This document shows positions 1 to 9,990 of a stretch of 64,000 nt of DNA, piece by piece (the first letter of the stretch is position 1; each line of letters begins with the position of its first letter). The position numbers were made by a program, and so were the translations under genes. The notes under the pieces are model-generated. The model was not told the DNA's origin. It searched no databases and saw only the letters and a program-made list of their open reading frames with translations. The stretch comes from Serinus canaria (lineage: Eukaryota; Chordata; Aves; Passeriformes; Fringillidae): positions 4,902,600 through 4,966,599 of the forward strand of contig NC_066336.1 of assembly GCF_022539315.1 (NCBI RefSeq), in the 5' to 3' direction.

Positions 1-600
1 ACAGCTCAGGATGTCCCTCACATTGGGTCAGCCACCCCCCTCACACAGGGGAGGCTGCACCCAGTCTATGGAGCTGAATTTGGGGCTCAGTGTGCCCCTG
101 GGACATGGTGAGGGGCTCACCTGGATTGGGGACAGTCAGGATGTCCCTCACATTGGGTCAGCCACCCCCCTGGCACAGGAGAAGCTGCAGCCAGTCTGTG
201 GGGCTGAATTTGGGGCTCAGTGTGCCCCTGGGACATGGTGAGGGGCTCACCTGGATTGGGGACAGTCAGGATGTCCCTCACATTGGGTCAGCCACCTCCC
301 TGGCACATGAGAAGCTGCACCCAGGCTGTGGGGCTGAATTTGGGGGTCAATGTGCCATGGGGACATGGTGAGGGGCTCACCTGGCCTGGGGACACCTCCC
401 TGGTACATGAGAAGCTGCACCCAGGCCGTGGGGCTGAATTTGGGGGTCAATGTGCCATGGGGACATGCTCATCCCACAGAGACCCTTGGGGACAGCTCAA
501 GATGTCCCTCACATTGGATCAACCACCTCCCTGCCACAGGGGAGGCTGCAGCCAGTCTGTGGGGCTGAATTTGGGGCTCAGTGTGCCCCTGGGCCATGGC
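1..600. repeat. AZIN2 intronic satellite, about 130-bp unit
   Basis: A tandem array of about five imperfect units fills the start of the window. The word atgtccctcacattgg recurs at 11, 141, 271 and 501. The first spacings are exactly 130 bp; the last gap holds shortened units. Each unit also carries a 'gctgaatttgggg' block and a 'ggacatggtgagggg' block. The array stops about 20 bp before the splice acceptor of the AZIN2 exon at 622, so it is intronic. The overlapping open frames here are by-products of the repeat. Confidence 0.9.
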
Positions 601-621
601 CAGCCCGTGTTTCTCCTGCAG

Positions 622-836
622 AGGCCGTGCCCAGAGCAGCCCTGGCACAGCAGCAGCCTGCGGGGCCCGCCGGGGCACGGCGAGGATCGCATCGCCGACG
701 GGCTGGAGCTGCCCCAGCTGCACGTGGGGGACTGGCTGCTCTTTGGGGACATGGGGGCCTACACCATGCCAGCATCAGCCCTGCTCACAGCTGGTGACCA
801 GGCACGGGTCACCTACGCCATGTCCCGCATGGCCTG
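622..836 (+). CDS. AZIN2: AZIN2 penultimate coding exon (partial gene)
   Basis: This exon encodes the C-terminal sheet domain of antizyme inhibitor 2, a catalytically dead relative of ornithine decarboxylase. AZIN2 binds antizyme and so frees ornithine decarboxylase and polyamine uptake from inhibition. The exon follows an acceptor (ctcctgcag) and ends at TG|gtaaga, giving 71 codons plus two bases. The family signature LPQLHVGDWLLFGDMGAYT is clear, followed by VTYAMSRMAW, which matches human AZIN2 (ITYAMSRVAW). Where active decarboxylase has the catalytic CDGLD loop, this protein reads GHGED, so the essential Cys and the next Asp are both missing. That loss separates it from ODC1; AZIN1 has a different C-terminus. 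Earlier exons lie left of the window. Confidence 0.9.
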
Positions 837-1133
837 GTAAGAGATGGGCAGGGTGGGAGGGCAGGGCTGGGTCCTGTGCCAGGTGCTGGCTTCTCTTCCA
901 CCTGGGGAAGGGACAGGGGGAAAGCTGAGTCCCAGAACATGGAAATTCAGGGTGAAATCATGGCCTCAGAGGCAAAAATCCTATTTTTTAAATATTATCA
1001 AATGTGTGGCAAATTATTACTAGAGAAAAGAGAGCCAGCTCAGCTCTGGGTGTCATTCTGGGGGACAGGAGAGCTCTGGTGTGTCCCCATCCCATTCTCA
1101 AGGGGCTGCTCCTTCCCCTGGCTCCCCTTGCAG

Positions 1134-1275
1134 GAAAGCCATCCAGCTCTTCCAGGGAAAGCCACCTCAGACAGAAGATGAGCGTGAGAGCCTCTGCACT
1201 CCCCTGTCCTGTGGCTGGGAGATGGCAGAGACACTTTGTGTCACCCCTGTCTTCGCTCCAGCTGGCATCATCTGA
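1134..1275 (+). CDS. AZIN2: AZIN2 last coding exon and stop codon
   Basis: The acceptor ccccttgcag precedes 1134. The first base completes the Trp codon split with the previous exon, and 46 codons follow before TGA at 1273-1275. The peptide holds LCTPLSCGWEMAETLCVTPV and ends FAPAGII. Human AZIN2 has CKPLSCGWEITDTLCVGPV and ends FTPASIM, so this end is near full length and close to the human protein. Together the two exons give the last 118 residues of a protein of about 460. This orthology call is among the safest in the window. Confidence 0.92.
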
Positions 1276-1775
1276 GCAGCTCTGGGGAAGGAGCCACGGT
1301 GGGAAAGGTCCTGTGGTGGTACTGGCAGGGGAAATGTCCCATCATGGTGTTGGGGTGGGAAATGTCCCATCATGGTGTTGGGGTGGGAAAAATCCCATGG
1401 CAGCACCAGGGGAAATGTCCCATCATGGTATTGGGGTGGGAAATGTCCCATCATGGTATTGGGGTGGGAAATGTCCCTTGGCAGCACCTGGGGAAATGTC
1501 CCATCATGGTGTTGGGGTGGGAAATGTCCCATGGCAGCACCAGGGGATTTGTCCCACAGTGGTGCTGGAGGGATAAAAATTCTCCAGTGGGAAAAGTGGG
1601 ATTTTTACATCCTAAAAATGGGAAAAGTCCCTGGCAGTACCAGAAGGGAGAGGTCCTGTGGTGGTACCAGAGGATGAAAGGATCCCATGGCAGTGCCAGG
1701 GAGGGGGAAGATGCCATCCTGCCTCTGGCATCAGCCCACTCTGCTCTCATGGACTTGGAATTAAATCCTGTCCCA
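1276..1775 (+). other. AZIN2: AZIN2 3' untranslated region with poly(A) signal
   Basis: The sequence runs from the stop codon to an ATTAAA hexamer at 1760-1765, a common variant poly(A) signal, followed by T/G-rich sequence from about 1790. No other good hexamer lies between the stop and this one. Cleavage about 15-25 bases after the hexamer is an inference. Most of this UTR is a minisatellite, listed separately. Confidence 0.65.
1310..1560. repeat. 28-bp minisatellite in the AZIN2 3' UTR
   Basis: Units of 28 bp (gaaatgtcccatcatggtgt followed by a short tggggtgg-type end) are repeated about eight times. Variant units replace catcatggtgttggggtgg with catggcagcaccagg. The core tgggaaatgtccca is almost its own reverse complement, so the transcript could fold into short hairpins. 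The array lies between the AZIN2 stop codon and its poly(A) signal and is therefore probably transcribed. Confidence 0.85.
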
Positions 1776-1924
1776 TAAATCCTGCTCCTCCAGCTCCTGT
1801 GGTGTCCCAGTGCCTTCCAAAGGGGTTTGGCAGGTTTGGGCTCTGTTTTTAGGAGTGATGGTGGTCACTGGTAGCCCAGCATGGCCTGAGGGGTTGGGTG
1901 AGGAAGGTCCTGGCTTGTCCTCCC

Positions 1925-2475
1925 CACCCTGTGCCAGGAACTGGGAGAGCTGGGGGGCACTGGGAGCATTGGGGGGCACTGGGAGAGGTGGGGGGCACTG
2001 GGAGGACCTCGGATCATAGGAATGTGATGCTTTTGGAGTAATGGGACACTGGGTGACACCGAGGTGGAGGCACTGGGAGCACTGGGGGGGGTGCATTGGT
2101 CAGATGACCCTTGATCTCCAGGTTTGGTGACTTGGAGAGAGCACTGAGAGGACACTGGGAGAAGGATACTGGGAGGACACTGGTGGACTAGGAGGACACT
2201 GGGAGCATTAGGAGGGCACTGGGAGGGCACTGGGAGGATTGGGAGGGCACTGGGAGCACTGGGAGGAGGACAGAGGGAGGACTCTGGGGCACTGGGAGGA
2301 TTGGGAGGGCACTGGGAGGGCACTGGGAGGATTGGGAGGGCACTGGGTGCAGTGGGAGGAGGACAGAGGGAGGACTCTGGGGCACTGAGAGCATTGGGAG
2401 GGCACTGAGAGCATTGGGAGGGCACTGAGAGGACACTGGGAGGGCACTGGGAGCACTGGGAGGGCACTGGGAGAG
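1925..2475. repeat. G-rich CACTGGGAG minisatellite upstream of NDUFS5
   Basis: The AZIN2-NDUFS5 spacer is dominated by tandem variants of cactgggag, ggattgggaggg and gagcactgggag, with larger subunits such as the duplicated block around aggacagagggaggactctg at 2270 and 2360. The + strand carries closely spaced runs of three or more G, so G-quadruplex formation is possible. The array ends about 280 bp before the NDUFS5 start codon. The CpG-rich promoter region begins where the array stops. Confidence 0.85.
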
Positions 2476-2479
2476 CCAT

Positions 2480-2756
2480 GAGCACCGTGGCCGCCAGAGG
2501 GCGCTGGGGCGCGGCGCACAGCGAGTCCTCCCGGCCGCCAGGGGCGCTACAATAAGGGGCGGGGCGGGAGGGGGCGCTGCTGCCCTTCTTCTCTCTGGCT
2601 CCGCCCAGCCGTAAAGCGCGACGCGGTGCCGCGCCGTCGGTTGCGCTTGACGGCAGGGGCGTCGCGAAAGGCCCGTGAAGGACGGCGGCGGGCCCGTGAG
2701 GGGGGGAGGCGGTGTCAGCGGCGCGACAGCGGCCGTGTCGCGACAGCAGCGCAGCC
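2480..2756 (+). promoter_or_regulatory. NDUFS5: NDUFS5 CpG-rich promoter and 5' UTR region
   Basis: CpG dinucleotides become frequent from about 2485 (ccgccagagggcgctggggcgcgg) and stay so through the first exon. A GC-box-like ggggcggggcggg lies near 2560. There is no TATA box at a sensible spacing, as expected for a housekeeping mitochondrial gene. The transcription start cannot be fixed from sequence alone. Confidence 0.55.
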
Positions 2757-2972
2757 ATGCCGTTCTGGGGCCTGCAGAAGCAGCTGGGCGTCGATGTGGA
2801 CAGCTTTCTGCTGCGGCAGAGCATGCCGCAGCCGCACGGCCAGGCCGCGGCCTGCCACGCCTTCGAGCGCGAGTGGGTGGAGTGCGGGCACGGGCTGGGC
2901 CAGACCCGCGCCCGGCGCGAGTGTCAGCTCGAGTACGAGGATTTCATGGAGTGCATGAAGCGCACCAAGCTG
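2757..2972 (+). CDS. NDUFS5: NDUFS5 coding exon 1 (complex I 15-kDa subunit)
   Basis: NDUFS5 is an accessory subunit of mitochondrial NADH:ubiquinone oxidoreductase that sits on the intermembrane-space side of the membrane arm. The exon starts MPFWGLQKQLGVDVDSFLL, against human MPFLDIQKRFGLNIDRWL. It contains the twin CX9C signature of CHCH proteins: CHAFEREWVEC and CQLEYEDFMEC, whose four Cys form two disulphides after import by the MIA40 pathway. The ATG context is good (gcagccATG) and the start matches the family start exactly. The donor is CTG|gtgggt in phase 0. A stronger-looking gtgagc four bases further on would break the frame with exon 2. Confidence 0.95.
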
Positions 2973-3254
2973 GTGGGTGAGCGGGGGGACACCGCGGGGC
3001 CTTGGGGAGACACGGGGGGCTTGGGGGTCCAGACAAAGGGGGGAACCAGCTGCGGGCTGGGGGTACTCGAGGTGCTGGGTCAGGCTGGGGAGGGGTGCAG
3101 AGGGTCCTGGCCATGCTCTGGGGAAGGTTTGGGGGCTCCAGCCCAGGGTGGGAGCGCTGCCTGGTCGTTCCCAGCCTGAGGGGGGTCTGTCCCGCAGCAG
3201 CCCCTTCCCCCGGGGCTGTGGGGGCTGCAGGAGCCCGGGGAAACTGCGGCTGCC

Positions 3255-3355
3255 CCGGTCCTGGAAGAGTTCCAGGCCAGCTTGGAGCAATCTGGTCAGT
3301 GCAAGGTGTCCCTGCCCACGGGGGTGGGATTTTAGTTCCCTCCCAACCAAACCGT
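3255..3355 (+). mobile_element. CR1 LINE 3'-end fragment in the NDUFS5 intron
   Basis: The stretch reads like a decayed CR1 tail: ccagcttggagcaatctggt, then aaggtgtccctgcccacggg, then ttccctcccaaccaaacc. These words occur in this order in bird CR1 3' ends ('...gaaggtgtccctgcccatggc...ttaaggtcccttccaaccc'). The identification rests on that remembered consensus. The fragment is short and lies wholly in the intron. Confidence 0.6.
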
Positions 3356-3626
3356 TCCCTGTTTTGGGGCAGTGTGTAGCAGACCTTTGTCCCTGACCCC
3401 AGCGCTCCTCCAGCAGCATCCACACCCAGGACAAAATCCTGGTTAGGAAACGGGGCTGGAAACCCAAATCATCAGTACAGCACGTCCTGAAAGCCCCAAA
3501 ATCTTTGAGAAGAGCCTCAAACTGGAGTGAGGAGCCCCAGAGCGGGGTTAGTGCAGGCTCCACATCTGGGGGGCTGCCAGCACCTGCCTTGGGGACCCCC
3601 TGAGACCCCCCCTGTGTCCCTGGCAG

Positions 3627-3731
3627 ACTCAGCGGCTCCGGACCATCCTGGAGCAACGGGACAGGATGATCAAGCAGGGGAAGTACAAACCCCCCGAGCA
3701 TCACATGGGCAAGGAGGAGCCCAGGCCCTGA
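3627..3731 (+). CDS. NDUFS5: NDUFS5 coding exon 2 and stop codon
   Basis: The acceptor tccctggcag opens this exon in phase 0. It encodes [20 protein letters not shown] and then [14 protein letters not shown] before TGA at 3729-3731. Human NDUFS5 ends KEGKYTPPPHHIGKGEPRP, so the tail is well conserved. Joining the two exons gives 106 codons plus stop, exactly the human length, which confirms the chosen donor and acceptor. Confidence 0.95.
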   Translation, partial: TQRLRTILEQRDRMIKQGKYKPPEHHMGKEEPRP

Positions 3732-3895
3732 TTGCCTCTGGAATTCCTCTTGGAAGAAAAATTCCTCTTGGAAGAAAAATTCCTCTTGGAAGAAAACCCC
3801 CAGAGTGCAGGGCAGGGGCCCTGCTGTGGCTGCTGGAGGGGAGCAGCCTCAGGTGGGGCATTGCTGGGGCAGTAAATATCCCTTTGGAATGTCTC
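3732..3895 (+). other. NDUFS5: NDUFS5 3' UTR with an 18-bp triplication and poly(A) signal
   Basis: Three perfect copies of the 18-bp unit attcctcttggaagaaaa lie at 3743-3796, directly after the stop codon. The unit length is a multiple of three, but the array is outside the frame. AGTAAA at 3871-3876 is a known variant poly(A) hexamer, followed by T-rich sequence (tgtctccttgcctctgtctcc). No AATAAA is present nearby. Confidence 0.65.
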
Positions 3896-6800
3896 CTTGC
3901 CTCTGTCTCCTCTTTTTTTGGGGGGTAAAACACCTCATTTCCACATGGATTGAGTGGAAGTGGAAGGATTCAGGATCTCTCCTAGCTTTTCAGTGTGTGT
4001 GAGGCAGATTTCCTCACTGGGGGCTTTGAAATCCCATATTCCAGCAGGATCCATGGAGGCCCTGGCACAGCCCAGGGGGTTTGTCCCTCCCAAGGAGAGT
4101 TTTTCCTTCCATTCCCTCAGTTTTGGAGCAGCACTGAAGGAGGAGGGTCCCTGGAAGTGGAGAGTGGCCAGCTCTGTGTATTAATCCACATTTTTAATAC
4201 TGCTGGATCTTTGCTGGGAGATTCCTGATCCCAAATCCCCCTGCTGAGATGGCAGAGGCTGAGCCCAGCATGATCTCTGGGGGCAGGGATGTGACACAAG
4301 GGACATTCCAGGAGGGACGTTCCAGACCCCTGCTTCCTGGGGCATGAATCCCTTAGATCCCTGACTCCAGGCAGCCCCTGGGATTGCTGAGCCCTTGGAT
4401 GTGAGGGGTCACAGCTGGGTGCTGGTTTTGGGGCTCTGAGCCACCCCGGGGTGTCCAGGGCAGGGATCTGAGGCAGGAGAGCTCTGCTATTTCCCCTTGG
4501 AAGAAAGTGCACTGCACAAAGCCCTTCCCTGGATTTCACAGGAGCCATCCCAGCAGGGTTGGAGCTTTCCCTGGGATTTCTGCAGCTCCTCACTGTCCCT
4601 CAGCTCCCCCCAGACCAGCCTTGCCCGAGGCTCGTCCCTTCCCCCAGGCCCAGATGGATCCTTTGCTCCAGCCCAGATGGATTCCCTGTGCTCTGCCTGA
4701 GTCACAGCCACCATTCTCCCTGGCAGGGCAGGCACTGGGGGAGGGTGGCACTGGAGAGCTCCAAATTCCCAGTCTGGGTTAATCCTCTGAGCCAGGGGCA
4801 CATCTCTGTCCCAGGACTGGCTCTTCCCTGTGTCTGCCTTGGTTTGGCACTGCTGATCACACTCTGCCATTTGTGTTACCTCTAATTCAGATAACTCTGG
4901 GAATAATGTCCTTTTTTTTTTTTTTGCATCAATTTTGATATTTTTCTCCTGGTTCCTGCCCAAAGCAGGAATAAATGACCCAAGACCCCTTCCTGGCTGT
5001 CCTTGCTGTAACTGTTGGAGACTGATAATCCTCAGGGATTCTGATTGCTGCTTTAAATATGAAAACTTTGGTGTTGATGAGTTTGAGCAGAGGAAAACCA
5101 CCATCAGGATATCAGTGCTCCATGGATCTCAGCATTCCAGCTGTAAAAATGGGCAAGGAGGAGCTCTGAGGAGAAAAACCCAGGGAAAACGTGGGAACCA
5201 CGTGGGGAAAAGGGAGGGGCTTCAGGTGGAAAGGGGCTGTGGAGGCTCCAGAGCTGCCAGAACAAATAAGGGATGGATAAAGAGGGGAAATGGTGCTGGG
5301 GATGAAAACTGAGCAGTGCCACGGAGCCACTGGAGTTATTTATCCTCAGTGAACTGTCCCAGGGGGATCTGGGGAGAAGGAATGAGGGAGGGGATGGCAC
5401 TGTGGCAGGGGGACATGGGGACCCACATGGAACACCCAGAAGGGCTGAGCTATTCCAGGAGCTGATCCCTCACCAAACCACCCTGCAACTTTCCAGGGCA
5501 ATTCCTGGGTTTCAGCCATGGATGGAAATTTGGGAAATGGAGGCAGCCAGGAGGACAAACCTTCCTGAGCCTCCACACTTGCAATCACTCGTTATGGATG
5601 ATGATTAATTATTATCAATTATCTTTCCCAAAGAGATGTGCACTGGTGGAGGAGTGCAGAGAAGACTTTGGGGATGACTTTTCTGGTGGAGAATTTGCCA
5701 GTGGCATCACAACTTCCTCCCAAGCTGGATGTCAGGGCTGGTGCCACCCAGAGCCACACTGCAGCACGGGCTGGTGCTCCCAGGAATTTTGGGGGAAAAA
5801 AAATCGTGTTTTGATTAGAAGTGTTGCTTTTCCAGGGAGAGGAAGGAAAAAAACCAGGCTCAGCAAAAAGCCTGGCAGCTCCACGCTGGTGTGGAGCGTG
5901 ACTCATCCCATGCAGATGTCAGAGGAAATATTGGGATGGATCTGAACACTCCTGGCTCCCGAGGGGCTCTTTAGATCCCTTCAAAATCAAATTGCTCTGG
6001 TGATCGCAGCCACAGCCAGGAGGATCCATTTGCTTGAGTTAAAAGCTCTGTCAAGTATTTCACCCATAAAGGGAATAATCAAAGACCTGATGAAAACAAT
6101 CAAATTTATGGGGAGATTAAAATGAAAACACCTCCCGGCTCTGCTGGGAGGAGACCGAGGCCGAGGCTCTGGCTGAGCAGCCGGGATCGAAAATGGATCC
6201 GATGCTCCTGACCGAGTTCCCCTGGGCAAAGGGATTTGGAGCATCCTCAGCTCCACAGTGTGGTTCACCACGAAGCCTGAACAGGATCCATATGCAGCCT
6301 GTAGTAGTTCCAAATTTATATTTTGCTCTTTGCCTTTTTTGTCGCTTTTTTGGCACGGGGTGATGCCACGTCCCAGCTGGGTGGGAGGCACCGGGGCTGG
6401 GATGGGGTGGGAGATCTCCATGGGGAGCTGCTTCTGCCATGGACACGGCCTTGGCTGGGCAGGAGCTGGTGAGGGCAGAGCACCATCCCTCCCCCACAGC
6501 CCCTCATTCCCATTTTCCTACAACTCTTAGCCCCCAGGACTGGGAATTGGGGTCTGGGATGGGGATGAGCCCCCACCTCCTGCAGCTCCCACAGCCCTGG
6601 ATGTGCTGTGCAGCATCTGCAGCTCCTCTCTGCCTCGCAGAGGGGGAACAAACAACTCTCAGGAGATGAATAATTTATCAAAAGTCAAGGGAAAAGGCAG
6701 ATTTCAGCCCTGGGCTTGGGCAGAAGGTTTTAATGAGGGAGAGGGGACCGTTCTTGGGGCAGAGTCGGGTTCTGGCTGATTTGCACCAGGAGACATCTCC

Positions 6801-8130
6801 CTGCATCCCTGTGGATGTCCAAGGTCTCAGCACTCGGGGTCCCAGGGGTCCCCTCAATCCTGCTGAGCAGCACAGAGCAGGGAAATGAAATTTTTTAGGG
6901 AAGACCTGCCTCCCCCTTCCTCCCGAAATAACGATTCCCTGTCTCCACGTCGGCAAATCAAGCCACGATCCTAACCCAGATTCGCAGCACAAATAATCCA
7001 GCGGCTCCCGGCGCTGCGAGGGATTTCGGGAAGCGCGTTCCGGGTGCGAGATCCGCGCAGGCTGGAACAGGCGCCGTCTCCCAGCCACCCGCGCTCCCCC
7101 GGGACTCGGCACGGCTGGAATCGGCTGCCTTTGCTCCCAGAGCACCGTGAGGGAGGAGGCCGGAGCCCGGCTGGTGACACACGGGGTGACAAAGGCAGGC
7201 GTCACCCCGCAGCCAGCACCGGACTTCCCGCAGCCGGCCGGGCTGTGAACCCTGCGTGCTGTCCCCAGGGCGAGCGGTGCCCGGTCACCCAGGCGGGCAG
7301 CAGGGGTGATCGAGGGTGTCACAGCATCCTCCCAGCGTGTGCCCGGGGCCGGGCCGGCCGTGGCCGCGCTCTCGGGGCCGGCAGCGCTGCAGACACGCGG
7401 CGGAGCCGCCCAACCCGTCCGGGAGCTTTGGGAACGGCGCTGCGGCAGCGTCTGGCTCTCCAGGCACTTCCCTCCTCCCAGCGCCTCTGGGGCCGCCGGC
7501 TCTGCCGGGATGAGCCTCCCCTGCTCCTCTCTCACGGGTTTTGGGGGGTCCCCCATAGCGATGGGAACCACAGCCCGCCCTTGAGTGCGTTAATCCATCA
7601 GTGTCCAGTACAGACCCAGCTGCATGCTCCAAGGGTGTGCACAGAAAGCAGCGTCAGGGTGGCACCAGGGTGATGGGCCCTGTCACTGTCACCTGTCATT
7701 GGGGTGGTGGGACTGGTGCCAGCCCACAAGTACACCCTTTTCCAGTGCACCCTTGACTCTCCCCCGAGTTTCCCAGCACCAGTCTGGCCTGGCTGCAGCC
7801 CAGGAGGGTTCCCAGGTGCCAGAACTCATTCCCAGCTGGAGTTCACGCCTTCGAGGCCTTGCCCCTGCATCTGTGGGGTCACCCCACCGGTGTGTTCACA
7901 CCCGGGCCGGTTTTGGCCAAGTGCTCCTTCCCCATCCCTGCATCCCAGCGGGCAGGGCCGCAGGGCAACACGTGCTCCTCTCCAGCCACGTCCCAAGCTG
8001 CGTCCAAGACCGGTGTCACCACACCCCACGCCGTGTGTCCTGCACAACGTCCCACCCCGTCGCTGGAAGCACTCAGGAAAACACACACCGGGGAAGCAGA
8101 ACTGTTGGGATGAGATCTGAAAACCGGCGG
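3896..8130. other. Spacer between NDUFS5 and the MACF1 promoter region
   Basis: No coding exon was recognised in this 4.2-kb stretch. Open frames on both strands lack family motifs and paired splice signals. The sequence is ordinary unique DNA with a T13 run near 4913 and a moderately CpG-rich block at about 7000-7560. A shorter AT-rich block near 5950-6130 is listed separately. Distal untranslated exons of MACF1 could lie here but cannot be shown from sequence. Confidence 0.5.
5950..6130. promoter_or_regulatory. Possible conserved noncoding element
   Basis: Unique, AT-richer sequence interrupts GC-rich surroundings. It carries homeobox-type and other binding-site-like words such as aaatcaaattgctctg, ataaagggaataatcaaag and acaatcaaatttatgg. 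It holds no repeats and no coding potential. This texture is typical of conserved enhancers upstream of developmental genes, but only an alignment with other birds could show conservation. Confidence 0.25.
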
Positions 8131-9610
8131 GGGAGAGATGCCCACGGGGCACTCGGGTGCGCCGAGACCCCGGGGGGACTGGGGCGCCGGGCTTGGCCGG
8201 GCCGCGTGCGGCGCCGCGGGAGCAGCCGCGCTGGCCCGGGGCCGTGGCACGGAGCTGCCGCCGCCGCCGCTGCTCGTTGGATGCCGCCGTCGGTGCGGGG
8301 CGGCTGGATCTGCCGTCAGCCGGAGCGGTTTAGCCTGCTTCACTCCTGCCAGGTGGCTGGGGCTGTCCTGCAGCTCCGCCACCCCTTCGGGCTGCTCCTG
8401 GTGTCCCTGCCCGCGCCGCGGCTGGCGCTGGGACACATTCGGCTGCGGCTGGGATGCCCAGCTGCCCCGCAGGTGAGGCCCTGGGCAGCTCACGGCTCTC
8501 CCAGCGCGGCCCTCCGGACCTCCCCGAGCCTGTCCCCGCACCCTGCGCGTGTCCCCCGCGATGCGCTGCGGCTGCTGGCCCCGGTCCCCGATCGATGGGT
8601 GCTCTAATTACCCTGGGCCTGGGGGGATCCGGAGGATGAGGATGGAGCGGGGATGCTGGGAGGATGCCGGGGGGGCTCTGCGGGGTGCGGGGAGCTGCTG
8701 GGGGTTTGGGGGGACCCCCTGTGCAATGGGGGTGCAGGGTGGGGAGGCAGCAGCCGTTGGAGCACGGGCAGGTTGGAGGGCGCAGCCTGGGAGCCCCGAG
8801 GGGGTGGCCCGGGGGTGCCCGGGGTGGAGGTGCCGGTTGTGCCGGCGCAGGGGCGGGCGGCGGGGCCAGTCCCCGGGCTGAGCGGGGCGGGAGGCGGCCG
8901 GGACCCCCCCGCCGCTCCCCGCCGCCCGGTGGGCAGGGCCGGGCCGGGGGAGGCGCCGCGGCGGCGGGAGCGCACGGCGGGGCCGGGAGCGGCCGGACCG
9001 GGAGCGCACGGCGGGGCCGGGCCGGCACCGGAGCGCCGCTTCCTGCCCGCGCCGAGTCGGTACCGGAGCGCCGCCGGGGGGTGAGCGGGGCCGGGGCTGC
9101 GGGCAGGGAGCTGCGCACCGGGGAGGGACCGGGGAAGGGCGGCGGATGGAGCGGGGATGGGCCGGGGATGGAGCGGGGAAGCGCAGGGTCAGAGCGGGAG
9201 ATGAGCGGGTGATGAAGCGGGAAGGGCAGGACACGGGGATGCAGCAGGGATGGAGCGCGGAAGGGCGGCGAGTGGGGATGGGGAAGGACCGGGAAAAGGG
9301 GGCAGCAGCCGCCGGGGCTGGGCTGGAGCTGTAGGCAGCGGAGGGTGCCGGGAGAGAGGGTAGGACCAGGTGGGAGCAGGACCCGGGGGGGCCACACCGG
9401 CCCCGTGTGCCCCCGCAGAGCCGTGCCCCCACCCCGCTGCCTCCTGCACCTGCTGCCCCCCCGCCCGTGCCGCAAACCCGGCTCCAACCCCCGCAGCCCC
9501 CGGCCCTGCCGCTCCCTGGGCACCGAACCCCGCCCGGCCCCGCAGCCCCCCCCGGCCCCACACCCGCGTGTCCCCAAAAAGCGGGGTGCGGGCTGAACCC
9601 CTCGGGGCTA
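8130..9610 (+). promoter_or_regulatory. MACF1: Large CpG island, probable MACF1 distal promoter
   Basis: About 1.5 kb is extremely rich in G, C and CpG (for example gcggcgggagcgcacggcgg near 8960). Two donor-like sites follow GC-rich blocks: cccgcag|gtgagg at 8473 and gggg|gtgagc at 9081. An acceptor, ccttctccag at 10335-10344, lies just upstream of the start codon at 10399. The simplest reading is an untranslated first exon ending at 9080 (or 8472) and spliced to 10345. A frame from the ATG at 8281 to the donor at 8473 ends in phase 0, so it cannot supply the N-terminus for the phase-1 exon at 41731. It is better read as untranslated. The transcription start is not determined. Confidence 0.5.
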
Positions 9611-9639
9611 CCGGGGGAGCCGCGGTTTTGGGCCGCGAT

Positions 9640-9990
9640 TCATTTTTTCGCAGCTTTTCAATGGGGGGTGAATGACTCATGGAATCCTTTCTCCGTTTCT
9701 TTCAATGTTTTTTTGGGTCTCTTTGTTCCTGTTTTGCTGATTAAATGATGGGAATAAGGAAAGGCTCGGCGTGATGGAGGCGGCTCCTGCGCCGCGGCAC
9801 ATCGGTTGTAGGAGTCTCAGGCATTTTTCCTGGCCGTGCTAGAGGACACAATGAGATTTATTTTAAATATGTCTCATGCAAGGTGCTTATTTGCCCAGCG
9901 TGTGTACGCGGCACAGCTCACTCCCGGCGTGCTCCAGAATGCCCTACCATCTTCCTCTGCCATGATTAATAAGATTTTTAAATCCATCCC
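9640..9990. promoter_or_regulatory. Possible conserved noncoding element downstream of the CpG island
   Basis: AT-rich unique sequence starts abruptly after the GC-rich island. It includes gctgattaaatgatgggaat, agatttattttaaatatgtc and gccatgattaataagatttt. It has no repeats or credible open frame. The position between the CpG island and the first coding exon suggests an intronic enhancer of MACF1, which is inference only. Confidence 0.25.

Noticed and set aside
1167..1532. 121-codon minus-strand frame with HHDGTFP-type repeats
   Set aside because: It is the 28-bp AZIN2 UTR minisatellite read backwards and overlaps a proven exon antisense.
8281..8472. Possible first coding exon starting MPPSVRGGW with donor at 8473
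   Set aside because: It ends in phase 0, which would break the frame with the phase-1 exon at 41731. It could still be untranslated exon sequence.
8330..9577. A 415-codon minus-strand frame and a 317-codon companion
   Set aside because: They lie in the CpG island where stop codons are rare. The peptides are Pro/Arg/Ala-rich with no domain and no splice logic.
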